Source: Ctena decussata
Lineage: Eukaryota > Mollusca > Bivalvia > Lucinida > Lucinidae
Length of the DNA stretch: 64,000 nt
Assembly: GCA_963989385.1 (NCBI GenBank)
Contig: OZ022501.1
Location: forward strand, 88,396,979 to 88,460,978
Reading direction: 5' to 3'
In this document: positions 45,908 through 57,339 of the stretch, piece by piece
Layout: each line of letters opens with the position of its first letter
Numbering within the stretch: the first letter of the stretch is position 1
Translations under genes and position numbers: made by a program
Notes under the pieces: model-generated
The model's input: only the letters and a program-made list of their open reading frames with translations
The model's database searches: none
Told to the model about the DNA's origin: nothing

Positions 45908-48900
45908 CAAGAGGCCAAAGAGGCCCTGAATCACTCACCTGAGCAAAAATGACAAACATCAAACTAGGGTCATCATATGAACAAACCTAATACATGTAAT
46001 TTGAATCCGTCAAAATACGAGAGGCATTGGTAAAATGTCAAAGAATGATTCGGGTAGTTATTTAGTTTTCAGACTGCATTTATCAGAATTTGCACCAAAA
46101 TCTTCTATAATCTCCATTAACTCTCATTTTTAAGCATTTGCCCGGATAAAAACACCAGAAAACAAATTTGACCTCGCCGTGAATAAACAGGTCCACCCAT
46201 GGTCATCGATTAAACGATCTTGGTAGAATTCTAGTACTCAAAACTAAATACCAAGGTTCAAGGCAATCGGCCATTTCGTTCTGGAGAAGAGGATTTTAAA
46301 GGCTTTTTATCATATATGGCCGCCATGCTGGTCATGTGACCGGGACCACTTGAACAAAGTTTCCGTCGCTCAAGCCCTACCATACCCAAGCATCGGAGCC
46401 AAATGGGTTAAAAAAAGAAAGATTGTTTTAGAAATCTTCCTTTGTTTTTCTATGCTGCAAACCAAGGACCCCTGGGGAGGCGCTATTTGTGGACCCTGGG
46501 GCCACCATTTGAATAATGTTAGTAAACGCCCATTAGGCAGTGCTACATACCAAATTTCAAGCATCTGAGCCTAGCAATTCTAGAGAAGAGGTTTTTAATG
46601 ATATTTTATTTTTGAACCCAAACCCACCTGCCTAAGGGTCATTTTAGACCTTGGAACCACCGTTTGAACAAACTTGGTAAAGGTCCACCAGGCTATGCTT
46701 CATACCAGATTTCAAGCATCTGAAGAAGAAGATTTTGAATACTTTTCTATGTATTTATACGGTATAAACCCAGGACTACCTGCCGCAAGGCCATTTAGGA
46801 TCCTTGAGCCTGCATTTGAACACACTTAGTAAAGGACCAGTAGGTAATGCTACATACCAAATTTACAGCGGCTGAGCCGTTTGTTCTGAATAAGAAGATT
46901 TTTAAAATATTTTTCTATATATTTCTATGGATCGAACCCAGGTCCCTTTTTGGGCAGTGCCATTATGAACAGACTTTGTAGAGGTCCGTCAGACAAGCTT
47001 CATACCAAATTTCAAGCATCTAAACTTTGCGGTTCTGAAGAAGAAGAGTTTTGAATATTTTTTTATGTATTTCAATGGTTCAAACTTAGGAGTCCCTGCC
47101 ATGAGGCCATTTGAACCCTAGGCTCACAAATTGAACAAACTTGGAAAACGTCTACTAGGCACAGCTACATACCATATGTCAAGCATCTGAGCCTTGCAGT
47201 TCTGAAGAAGAAGATTTTTTTAAAAATATTGTTTTATGTATTTATGTATTATTTTATGTATATTTATCAAACTCTGGACCCTCTTTGGCCAGGGCCACTT
47301 TGGACCCTAGGGCTACCATTTGAACAAGCATGGTAAAGCACTACTAGGCGATATTCCATACCAAATGTCAAGCATTACAGCCTTGCAGTTCTTAAGAAGA
47401 AGAATTTTTAATATTTTTCAATGTATTTAAACCCAGGATCCCCTGCCACGGAGCCATTTTGGACCCTGAGGCACCCATTTGAACATTTTTGTAGCGGACT
47501 TCTAGGCAGTGCTACATTCCAAATGTCAAGTACCTGAGCTCTGCGGTTCTGAAGAAAAAGATTGTTTTAATATTTTCCTTTGTATTTCTATGGTTGAAAC
47601 CCAATTTGGACCCTGGGGCAACCAAATGAACAGACTTGGTATAAGACTACTAGACAATGCTACATACCAATATTCAAGCATCTGAGCCTTGCGTTTCTGC
47701 AGCAGAAGATTGTTTTAATACTTTTTTTAGTATTTATATGGTTCAAACCTGAGACCACCTGCCGCGGATCCATTTTAGACCCTGGGGCCACCATTTGAAC
47801 AAACTAAGTAAACGATTACTAGACAATGCTACATACATAATTTCAAGCATCTGAGCTATGCACCTCTGACGAAGAAGATTTTTTAGTATTTTTCTATGTA
47901 GTTCTATGGTTCGAACCCAGAAACCACTGCCGCGAAGCCTTTTTGGACACTGAGCCACCATTTGAAAAAACAAGAGGGCCATGGTGGCCCTGAATCGCTC
48001 ACCTGAGCATTAATCAGTTCACTGGCTCTGGTGAAGATTTATAAGAGTTTTTACCATACATGGGCATGGCGGCCACCTTGGTCATCTGACCAAGATCATT
48101 TGAAGAACTTTCAATCCTTTGACCCATGTGCAGGCTCCATATGCAATTTGAGTTTAGTCTGCCCAGTGGTTTCAGAGATGTTTGAAAATGAGGCAGCTAA
48201 CAAGATACTGTAAGGCTCAGGTGAGCTGAAAATGGCAGAGTCGCTTCTCCGAAAAGTTCCTGTTCATGTTGAGTTCCTTTGATGGATTTTAACTAGACAG
48301 AACTAGGCAAACTGTGAAAGAGGATAGAATGGTAGCATCATTATCTGACTGTGGTGAAACTAATGTATTCCAAGGAGTTTGTGGCTGGAATCATTGCAAT
48401 GTTAGTTCTGATTCTTGCAGCATAACTTAATTTAGATTTGACCTAGTGACCTAGCTTTTGACCCGACATGACCCAGTTTCAAATTTGACCTAGATTTTAT
48501 GGAGATAAACATTCTGACAAAGTTTCATGAAGATTGGATCAAAACTGTGCCCTCTAGGGTGTGCACAAAGTTTTTCTAAGATTTGACCTCGTGACCTAGT
48601 TTTTGACATGACATGACCCAGTTTCAAACTTGGCCTGGATATTGTGAGGATAAACATTCTGACAAAGGTTTATGAAGATTGGATCAAAACTGTGCCCTCT
48701 AGAGTGTACACAAGGTTTTTCTAAGATTTGACCTAGTGACCTAGTTTTTGAACCGACATGATCTACTTTCAAACTTGGCCTAAATATTGTGATGATAAAC
48801 ATTATGACAAAGTTTCAAAAAGATTGGATCAAAACTGTGTCCTCTAGAGCCTACACAAGGTTATTCTAAGATCTGACCTAGTTTTTGACCCGACATGACC

Positions 48901-51459
48901 CAGTTTCAAACTTGGCCTAGATATTGTGAGGTTAAACATTCTGACAAAATTTCATTAGGTTTGGATCAAAACTGTGACCTCTAGAGCGTACATAAGGTTT
49001 TCCTATATTTGACCTAGTTTTTGACCCGCCATAACCCAGTTTCAAACTTGGCCTAGATTTTGTAAGAATAAACATTCTGACAAAGTTTCATTGAGATTGG
49101 ATCAAAACTGTGCCCTCTGAAGCGTATACAAGGTTGTTCTTATATTTGACCTAGTTTTTGACCCGACGCAACCCACTTTCAAACTTAACCTAGATTTCTT
49201 GAAGATAAACATTCTGAGAGAGTGTCATGAAGATTGGATCAAAACTGTGCCCTGGAGGGTGTACACAAAGTTTTTCTAAGATTTGACCTAGTGACCTAGT
49301 TTTTGACACGCTATGACCCAGTTTCAAACTTGTCCTATATATTATGATGATAAACATTCTGACAAAGTTTCATGAACTTTGGATCAAAACTGTGCCTTCT
49401 AGAGCGTACACAAGGTTTTTCTAAGATTTGACCTAGTAACCTACATGTAGCTTTTGACCTGACATGACCCAGTTTCAAACTCCGCCTACATTTTATGGAG
49501 ATAAACATTCTGACAAAGTTTCAGAAAGATTGGATCAAAACTGTGTCCTCTAGAGCGTACACAAGGTTTTTCTATGATTTGACCTAGTGACCTAGTTTTT
49601 GACCCGAAATGACTCTGTTTGAAGTTTGTTCTAGATATTATAAGGATAAACATTCTGACAAAGTTTCATGAACTTTGGATCAAAACTATGCCTTCTAGAG
49701 TGTACACAAGGTTTTTCTAAGATTTGACCTAGTGACCTAGTTTTTGACCCGACATGACCAAGTTTCAAACTTGTCCTACATATTACGGAGATAAACATTC
49801 TGACAAAGTTTCATGAACTTTGGATAAAAACTGTGCCTTCTGGAGCGTACACAAGGTTTTTCTAAAATTTGACCTAGTGACCTAGTTTTTGACCCGACAT
49901 GACCCAGTTTCAAACTTGGCCTAGACTTAATGGAGATAAATATTCTGACAATGTTTCATAAAGATTGGATCAAAACTGTGTCCTCTAGAGCGTACACAAG
50001 GTTTTTCTATGATTTGACCTAGTGACCTAGTTTTTGACCCGACATGACCCAGTTTCAAATTTATTCTAGATATTATAAGGATAAACATTCTGACAAAGTT
50101 TCATGAACTTCGGATCAAAACTGTGCCTTCTAGAGTGCACACAAGGTTTTTCTAAGAATTGACCTAGTTTTTGACCTGACATGACCAGTTTCAAACTTGG
50201 CATTGAGTTAATGGAGATAAACATTCTGACAAAGTTTCATGAAGACTGGATCAAAACTGTGTCCTCCAGAGCGTACACAAGGTTTTTCTATGATTTGACC
50301 TAGTGACCTAGTTTTTGACCTGACATGACCCAGTTTCGAACTTGTCCTAGATATTATAAGGATAAACATTCTGACAAAGTTTCATGAACTTTGGATGAAA
50401 ACTGTGCCTTCAAGAGCGTACACAAGGTTTTTCTAAGATTTGACCTAGTGACATAGTTTTTGTACCGACATGACCCAGTTTCGAACTTGGTCTAGATTTT
50501 ATAGAGATAAACATTCTGACAAATTTTCAGAAAGATTGGATCAAAACTGTGCCCTCTAGAGTGTACACAAGGTTTTTCTAAGATTTGACCTAGTGACCTT
50601 ATTTTTTGATCCGACATGACCCAGTTTCGAACTTGGCCTAGAGTTTATGGAGATAAACGTTCTGACAAAGTTTCATGAAGATTGGATCAAAACTGTGTCC
50701 TCCAGAGCGTACACAAGGTTTTTCTATGATTTGACCTAGTGACCTAGTTTTTGACCTGACGTGACCCAGTTTCGAACTTGTCCTAGATATTGTTAGGATA
50801 AACATTCTGACCAAGTTTCATGATTTTTGGATGAAAACTGTGCCTTCAAGAGCGTACACAAGGTTTTTCTAAGATTTGACCTAGTGACCTAGTTTTTGAC
50901 CCCACATGACCCAGTTTCGAACTTGGTCTAGATTTTATAGAGATAAACATTCTGACAAAGTTTCAGAAAGATTGGATCAAAACTGTGTCCGCTAGCGTGT
51001 ACACAAGCAAAAGTTGACGGACGTCCGTCCGGACGTCCACACGTACGACGGACGACGGACATCACGGTATCCTAAAAGCTCACCCTGAGCACTTCGTGCT
51101 CAGGCGAGCTAAAAAAACTTGATAAAATACTAATAGGCAATGCGACATACCAAACTACAAGCATGTGAGCAAAGCAGGTCTGGAGAAGAAGATTTTTAAA
51201 TATATTTATTTTCGAACCCAAGAACCCCGCCCAGGGTTTTGTTTTGGACCCCTGGGTCACTATTTGAACAAACTTTGTAGAGGTGTATTAGGCAATGCTT
51301 CATACCAATATGAAAGCCCTAGGCCAAGCGGTTTAAGAGAAGGTGTAATTTAAAGCAAATTGATGACCCCGCACGTCGCACGACGAACAACGCACGACGG
51401 AGGACGGACACTGAGTGATCACAATAGCTAACCGTGAGCCTATGGCTCAGGCGAGCTAA
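45908..51459 (+). mobile_element. Helentron-like element with 160-bp core, split by a nested relative
   Basis: It starts CAAGAGGCCAAAGAGGCCCT with GCTCACCTGAGC-type subterminal repeat TCACTCACCTGAGC. The core units contain CATACCAAATTTCAAGCATC, TGAAGAAGAAGATTTT and GGACCCTGGGGCCACCATTTG at about 155-165 bp (46320-47965). The core resumes at 51115 after a nested insertion. The 3' end has a short ACGG-type run, a GAGCC-TAT-GGCTC hairpin and GGCGAGCTAA (51456-51459). Confidence 0.75.
47971..51112 (+). mobile_element. Nested Helentron-like element with 148-bp core
   Basis: 5' end CAAGAGGGCCATGGTGGCCC then GCTCACCTGAGC; 3' end TGAGCAC-TTC-GTGCTCA hairpin then GGCGAGCTAA (CTAA at 51109-51112). The host reads CATTTGAAAAAA before and ACTTGATAAAATACTA after, which together restore a normal core unit, so both ends are fixed. 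The core (48440-51000) is about 17 units of roughly 148 bp with GATTTGACCTAGTGACCTAG, ATAAACATTCTGACAAAGTT and TTGGATCAAAACTGTG. An internal GGCTCAGGTGAGCTGA at 48213-48228 looks like an older 3' end, so the insertion may be composite. Confidence 0.8.
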
Positions 51460-51464
51460 TAAAA

Positions 51465-51660
51465 ATAAATATTGGTGCTGTTTCTGATTAGGGTAGTTGA
51501 ATGACCACCTGTTTGGGAAAGAGCTGCTCATTCACTTTACCGTGGGTGTCTTTCGTGAACTTGTCATAATTTCCGTGGGTGTGTGCTCCTTTCCCTGTTG
51601 GTATTGAGAGCTGGATGTGGGATTTGATTGTATAATTTCCTGATCATTGTCTATCTTTTT
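51465..51660 (+). repeat. Penelope-like 3' module, diverged
   Basis: CACCTGTTTGGGAAAGAGCT and GGATGTGGGATTTGATTGTA correspond to CACCTATTTGGGATAGAGCT and GGATCTGATTCAGTCAG at 27680-27805. Confidence 0.5.
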
Positions 51661-51749
51661 ACTTTATTTCAAACACGGAATAGTCTGGTCAGATAAGCAG
51701 ATGTGCATGCTGCTAACTTTTTTGCTGAGTATCACATGCGATTAGGTAA

Positions 51750-52340
51750 CTTTTCCCTGCCGTAGCTTAGATGTATCAAACGAATCGGGCTGAGAGAAAG
51801 AGACAGAAATCGTGTCCACTCTATAACTTTAAAACCTTCATAACTTCACACTTCCATGAAATTTGTAAGAATATAAAGCACTTAAGACGATGAGCACAGA
51901 ATAGAAGAAAGTAGGAAACTCCATTTATATATTTTACAGAATAATATACTTTGTTATTTCGTGTCCGCTCTATAACTTTAAAAACGTCAAAGATAAACCC
52001 ATAAAGCACTATTAGACGATGTGCACAGAATAATAATCTCAACTCTAATTTCAGTTTACTGAATTATGCCCCTGTGAAATTTTAAGTATGGAAATCTTGT
52101 CCGCTCTATCACTCTAAAACCGTTCAAGACATTTTCATAAAACTCTGTACAATTATAATGCATCATCAGATGATATATAGAGAACAGAAACCGTAACTGA
52201 GCATATAATTTACGGCATTATGCCCCTTATTGTGTATATTGACATCATATCCGCTCTTGAACGTAAAAACTGTCAACGGTATTTCAGGAAAGTTTGTTCA
52301 AGTACAAAGTATTATCAGACAATATTATAAAGCATTTACC
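51750..52340. repeat. Diverged tandem core, about 130-150 bp
   Basis: CGTGTCCGCTCTATAACTTT and TAAAGCAYTATYAGACGATG recur about four times. The phrase TTTACGGAATTACGCCCCTT after 54550 looks like a continuation, so the element at 52345-54545 may be inserted into this array. Confidence 0.55.
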
Positions 52341-52680
52341 GACCCAGCAGATACTCTATATTGATTCAACATTGAAATTTACTCGAATAATGCTTAAAGG
52401 TTGATCAACCGTTATTCAATATTGATTCAACATTGATGTATAAACATTGTAATTTCAAGATTGATTTAATATTCATTAAACATTGAATGGTGAAGATTGA
52501 TTCAATATTGAATCTTGCTTGACATCTCAACCACATAATTTATTATTCTCACAATCCAAATTTAAATTTTAATCACATCACGTACCAGCTAAGCGGCTAA
52601 CCAGTATTAAGTGCACTTACTTTCACCAGAAACTGACAAATGCCCTTCTCGAATCAGCAGAAGGAGAAATGAAAGTAATA

Positions 52681-52754
52681 GGCCAGTGCAGGTGTCGAAC
52701 CCAAGTCCTCTGGCTTATAAGTCAGACACCCTGCAGATTACGCTACGCGGCCCG
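52681..52754 (-). tRNA. tRNA-like pseudogene or SINE head
   Basis: On the minus strand a GGGTTCGACACC B box (52702-52691), an anticodon-like arm TCTGACTTATAAGCCAGA and a D-arm region GCGTAGCGTAATCTGCAGG occur in order. The acceptor stem is poor and the A box lacks the usual GTGG. I read it as tRNA-derived, not functional. Confidence 0.45.
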
Positions 52755-52956
52755 GCGTACAAACGTTTGGTAAAGAATGTTTTCGGATCGTTAAAGAGCT
52801 GCATATCAGCTACTGTTATTAGCTTACCTTTTGTACGTTCGAAATTAATTCCAGGGAAAACTAAAGCGGCTGTAAATATAATGCATCTAGATGCTTATAT
52901 CTTTTAGCAACTAGCATTCAGCGAGAAGAAAGGCGTTTTGGAAATATGTGTGAAAC

Positions 52957-53001
52957 GAAAAAAAAAAAAAAAAAAAAAAAAGAAAGAAAGAAAGAAAGAA
53001 A
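52957..53001 (+). repeat. Poly-A then (AAAG)n
   Basis: About 25 A residues followed by five or six GAAA units. Confidence 0.9.
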
Positions 53002-53589
53002 AATAAAATAGAGAAACGATATCATGTTTAATTTGTCAGCCTGTGTCGAGTCAGGGGAAATTTATAAACAAAATGTACAATGTAAACAGATAAGAAACTA
53101 CTTTTAAGAACATCTTACCGTTTATTTCTAAAAGTTTGTTTTCCATTTTACTTTGGAGACTTATCACGCGTTAAGGCTTGCAAGTATTTTATGCTTCTAT
53201 GTATTGTAATCTAATTTGTAACACATGATATGGTAGTTAACCATTTTACCTCATTCAAATTCTTATAAGCAATTTTACTCACGGTCGACTGTGTTAACAG
53301 AGGCTATAGTCTGAAACAGGGAGTGAAGTGGGTTGGAATAAAAATGAATGGGCAAGGTAATCTACGTTCAGCTAGCTACAATGTGCCAAAGAGCCTAGGA
53401 TATTATCTTACGGGAAATAATTTTACTCTTTCAGAGGAAGCACATTCTTTTCTATAACAGTACCGTCACAACCAAGCAGAATAAATTCATTGCATTTTTT
53501 AAACGCTGACAAGTAAATTAATTACGAGGTGATTAAGACAATACGTGTTGTAGATGGAGTCTAAAAAATCTCTGTTAAACATGCTACAG

Positions 53590-53990
53590 CATTTCTTAAG
53601 AACTTTCCGGGACGTCTCGGGTCGGGCCCTCTGTGGCTTAACTGGTGGGTTTCTTCTACTTCGGAATTTCAGTGTTGCTGTTTCTGTGAGTCCTCATGTT
53701 TGTTTTATCTTAGTTTTAATTTTGATTCCTTTGTTTCTGCGATATTACACTTATGAGCCAGGACTCTGCCAAGCAAACGACCAACTAAGTGTGTGATGCA
53801 CCTATGAAGAAACAAGGGCGAAGGTTGGCCGGTTCCAGCCCCCAATTATTTCATTACTGGTCGTCCCAAGATAACACTTTTCGCCGTCTTTGCCGGTGAC
53901 TAAATTTGTGTTGTCTTTTTCCCACATGGTGTCTTTGGTGTGATCTGGGATTGAATTGTGTCAGTTCCTGAACATATTCCTACTTATTTT
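53590..53990 (+). repeat. Penelope-like 3' UTR copy
   Basis: GGGCCCTCTGTGGCTTAACT, AATTTCAGTGTTGCTGTTTC and GAGTCCTCATGTTTG parallel the 3' UTR after the stop at 45378 (ATTTCAGTGGTGTTTTTG, GAGTCCTCATCTC). They are followed by a decayed structured head (CATTACTGGTCGTCCCAAG) and the GTGTCAGTTCCTGAAC end. It is a 5'-truncated copy with no coding sequence; the 80-codon frame at 53554-53796 lies in UTR. Confidence 0.65.
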
Positions 53991-54844
53991 ATTTAAATAA
54001 TGATATTTGCATATTTAAAATAAGTATATCATTTGTTATTCAGACACACTAGTCAACTGCCCGAAAAAATACAGTCTCGTGAAAAAACTGTCGTATATTT
54101 GTTATCAAAGGTGTAACATAATAACTATTAAATTGAGATCGCTTTCTTCCTTTTTTATTTGATGATTAACAACTCGCATACCTATGTTGTTTCAACGCCG
54201 ATACAATATACCAGGCGAAGCCTCGTCATTGATAGGATTTAGCCAAGGTGCTGAGACGTTTGCAGTCCTTGAATGACCAAAGGTAAATCAATATTGAGAC
54301 CTTAAGGTTAAATCGATTTTCAATATCAAGGTATAATTGAACATTGACTCAAGATAAATTGATAAAGGTTGAATCAATATTGAGCCCTTGCAAGGTTGAA
54401 TCAATAATGAAGTCTCAAGGTTGAATTAATTTTGAGATCTCAAGGTTGAATTAATTTTCAAATTCGGGGACTAATTAAAAACTGATTCAAGATTGAGTTT
54501 CAACATTGATTCAATATTGATTGCAAATCAAAGGCCATCTGGGATAACTCTTTCAAGCTATTTACGGAATTACGCCCCTTTGTAACATTTGGTATAAAAA
54601 ATCTGTATTGTTAAAAAACAAACAAAGAAAAAAAAACACATCTAGTTCGCAATGTTATATGAGTCTCAGATATAAGTTATATTTTTCAACTAACGTCCAG
54701 CAATCAGTTTTATATCCTGAACTACTCAGTGTAGGTTTCTTTGGCTTGGCCAGCTGACGTGAAATTCCATTTGTTGATCAGAAACAGTACGTATACTCAC
54801 TCCGCCTTCTCTTCACCTAATCACACGCTATTTGCTTTACTTAC

Positions 54845-54918
54845 ATGAATTCTTTTTTAGCGTACAAGTCCCATTTTCTTTCCGTAAGTGCTTTTATGAC
54901 TTCATGGGAACACAATTC
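54845..54918 (-). CDS. TRP-family ion channel exon (pre-S1 linker)
   Basis: A 74-bp minus-strand exon with a textbook acceptor (TTATTTCATATTGCAG) and donor (GTAAGT). It encodes ELCSHEVIKALTERKWDLYA followed by KKEF. The H-E-V...L...KW-x-x-Y/F pattern is typical of the segment that links the ankyrin repeats of TRPA/TRPV-type channels to the first membrane helix. It begins in phase 0 and ends with two bases of a codon, which the exon at 29176-29358 completes as Ile. The upstream exon at 60558-60719 also ends in phase 0. Short length makes family assignment from this exon alone risky; the case rests on the three exons together. Confidence 0.72.
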
Positions 54919-55021
54919 CTGCAATATGAAATAAAATAAAACAAGTACGTAGCTTAACGGACATAAGATATGATTTTTCTCTTCCTTTATCTATACTGAG
55001 AAAAAATTAAAACACTACAGT

Positions 55022-55390
55022 ATAGAAATTTAAAGAGTAACTACACTTCAGGAACTGACTGAATCAGATCCCAAACCCTATCCCCAACATCAAAGGGAAA
55101 GATTGACAAAGACATCCCAACAAACAATAAATTACAAGTGATAAGCCGAGTCAGCAGCTCTTTCCCAAATAGGTGGCAACTCAGCTATCTTCGATGAACT
55201 AAATAATTTAGACCAACAGAAGGGTTACAACAGACTAAGCAAATTATACGAAAAACATTTAACAATTATTTTTACCTATTTTCTATTTTTATTATAGAAG
55301 GGTTAAACTGAGAACACAATAAATTAAACAGCACTGAACATAAAACAAATGCAACCGCAACGAAGTACCGCCTTTGGACGGTCAGTAAGA
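55022..55390 (-). repeat. Penelope-like 3' module, intronic copy
   Basis: Third near-identical copy of the 40928 and 43042 units, from AAATTTAAAGAGTAACTACA to CCGCCTTTGGACGGTCAGTA. It lies about 100 bp upstream (gene sense) of the TRP exon at 54845-54918. Confidence 0.75.
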
Positions 55391-55624
55391 CAGTTGGTAA
55401 CTAACACAATGATATTTTTGTCTGAATATAAACATTTAATAAGATGCGTTCTTATTTTTTAACCGTTTCCAGTTGCACAAAACTGAAATTTGAAAACAAA
55501 TAACTTGTAGCGTTTTCACTTTTGTTCGATATACATGTATATTATATTTTGATCATTCTTGGAATAGCGTTAACATGACAAATAGGTATGCTTTCTACAA
55601 CATTCATCAGGTCAAGGAATGAGG

Positions 55625-55800
55625 AGCGGCGATAGTGTAGTGGATGACACGCCGGGCTTCGTCTCAAGGGTTTACAAGATCTATCCTCCGCTTTCGTGGT
55701 CTTTCGGAGAAGGCTTTAAACCGAGGTTCCGTCTCCGTATGACCTAGTTGTTGATGGGATGTAAAACCCAAGCTCACTCACTAAACGAATGAATTTTATA
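55625..55800 (+). mobile_element. SINE-like element
   Basis: It begins GAGCGGCGATAGTGTAGTGG with an A-box-like TAGTGTAGTGG (55633-55643) and ends GTAAAACCCAAGCTCACTCA, a tail I associate with molluscan tRNA-derived SINEs. The B box is not clear. Confidence 0.5.
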
Positions 55801-57200
55801 GGACAATAAAGAAGAAACGGTTTATGTATAGTGTTGACCATGACAATGCATTGTTGATCTGCTACGGACAAATGTCAATACGATCAAAGTAAACAAGTTA
55901 AGAGTCTTTATGCGTTTGGTGTCAACAGGTTGGTTGACATTATATAGTGATGTTTAGCGCCTGCTAATGAAAAATGGATACTGATAGCGAGGTCAGAGAT
56001 TTCACTTTTTGATATATCCCTAACTGACGCAGTGCGAACTATTTAATTCTTAAACATGTATTTTTATGCAGACTATTTAATAGTTGTTCATACTTGTATT
56101 AAGAAACATTGTTCAATTTTACTCAAAAGTATTGGTAATGTGTAATATTTATTTTATGTTTATTAATTTGACTGCACAAGAATACCTACGTTTTCATAGT
56201 TAAACAAAATGGTGTTCGTGTTTTCAAAATGCCAAAGATCACAATCTTTTTGAGCTGTTCAATTTATTTCATCTGCGTGTGTATTTCAGTTCTCGTAACG
56301 ACGTGCCCGCGCACCTCAACGGCCCATATCCATGGCCACAGTATGGGGAGCCGGTCGTCCTTTCGTTATTATTTCACCTAATCGTCAATGTATGAAACTG
56401 ATGAATATTGAAATATCGAAGTTCAAACTTAATTGTGATTTGCATATTTTTAATCCGGACAAAAGAAATCCTCCTATTACCATTGGATAGAAAATTGCTA
56501 TTTTCGCACATGCAATTCTACCAGTTTCACAAATAGGAACAACCTAAAACTCCAATAAATAGTTGATCTATATTTATCTTATAACATCATGCAGCGTTTT
56601 ATTGCTAAACTCCAGCGCAAAAGGAAAGGTAAAAGTACACCCACCCTTTCCATATCAAATGGACTGGGTGCCATACCTACACCGGGTACCAGCCGCGTGT
56701 ATCGACCAATTTTACAGGTAAAAATTGACAGAAAAACTCTGTAAAATGATTTGTTTGAGATATCTTTACTTCAAAAATAGTTTATGGATCTTTAAAATTC
56801 AAACTGCTGCGTGTTTGTCATTACACTTTTATTCTGACAATAATTTCTTTTTTTAAAACAAAAATAGCCATCAGAGGAGATGGCAAATCCCCCGACCGAA
56901 GACCCCCATGGGCCTTGGTAAAAAGGGTGCACTTCAAAACACATATTAGTAATATATTGTCGTTCTTTTATGCTTCTGATTGACATTAACTGTTAACAGA
57001 TGCATGATTATCTAACACTCAGACTAAAACAGTATGCTTGACTGCTAAAAAGAGGTAATATCTCAAACAGCCACCATATACACAAATGTATAGCATACGA
57101 TACATTCAACTTTCAAAATGTGTGAATAACTTCTAAAGTACAAGCCCTACAAATCTGATTTTGAGCTCTCTAGTAAGTGAATTTGGACAAAGAATCCAAA
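55801..57200. other. Intronic DNA without recognised features
   Basis: No exon-like frame with splice signals, RNA gene or repeat found. A 64-codon minus frame at 56792-56986 is unsupported. Confidence 0.4.
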
Positions 57201-57214
57201 TCTGGAAAAAACAA

Positions 57215-57249
57215 TTTTTTTTTTTTTTTTTGGGGGGGGGGGGGGGGGG
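57215..57249 (+). repeat. Poly-T followed by poly-G tract
   Basis: 17 T then 18 G. The G run could form a quadruplex and is a likely assembly or sequencing weak point. Confidence 0.9.
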
Positions 57250-57339
57250 CGGGAGGGGTCACGGGAATGTGGAGGGGTAAGAGAGAGTTAGGAACACTGA
57301 TAAGATATCACAGCATGATCATCAATATTCTAAAAGGTA

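Larger units (their letters stand above)
52345..54545. mobile_element. Element bounded by TTGAATCAA minisatellites
   Basis: The left edge CCCAGCAGATACTC and the right edge inverted, CCCAGATGGCC, are followed inwards by arrays of the words ATTGATTCAACATTG and AAGGTTGAATCAATATTGAG (52370-52520; 54260-54530). The interior holds a tRNA-like head, an A/AAAG tract and a Penelope-like 3' module. Unit identity is inferred from the flanking array, and boundaries are approximate. Confidence 0.4.

Noticed and set aside
46726..46745. CTGAAGA with later A-runs, resembling a hammerhead box
   Set aside because: It is part of the 160-bp tandem unit, has no stem II hairpin before a GAAA, and the context is an array core.
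52681..52754. Functional tRNA gene for an Ile-type anticodon
   Set aside because: The acceptor stem and A box are poor, so a tRNA-derived repeat is more likely.
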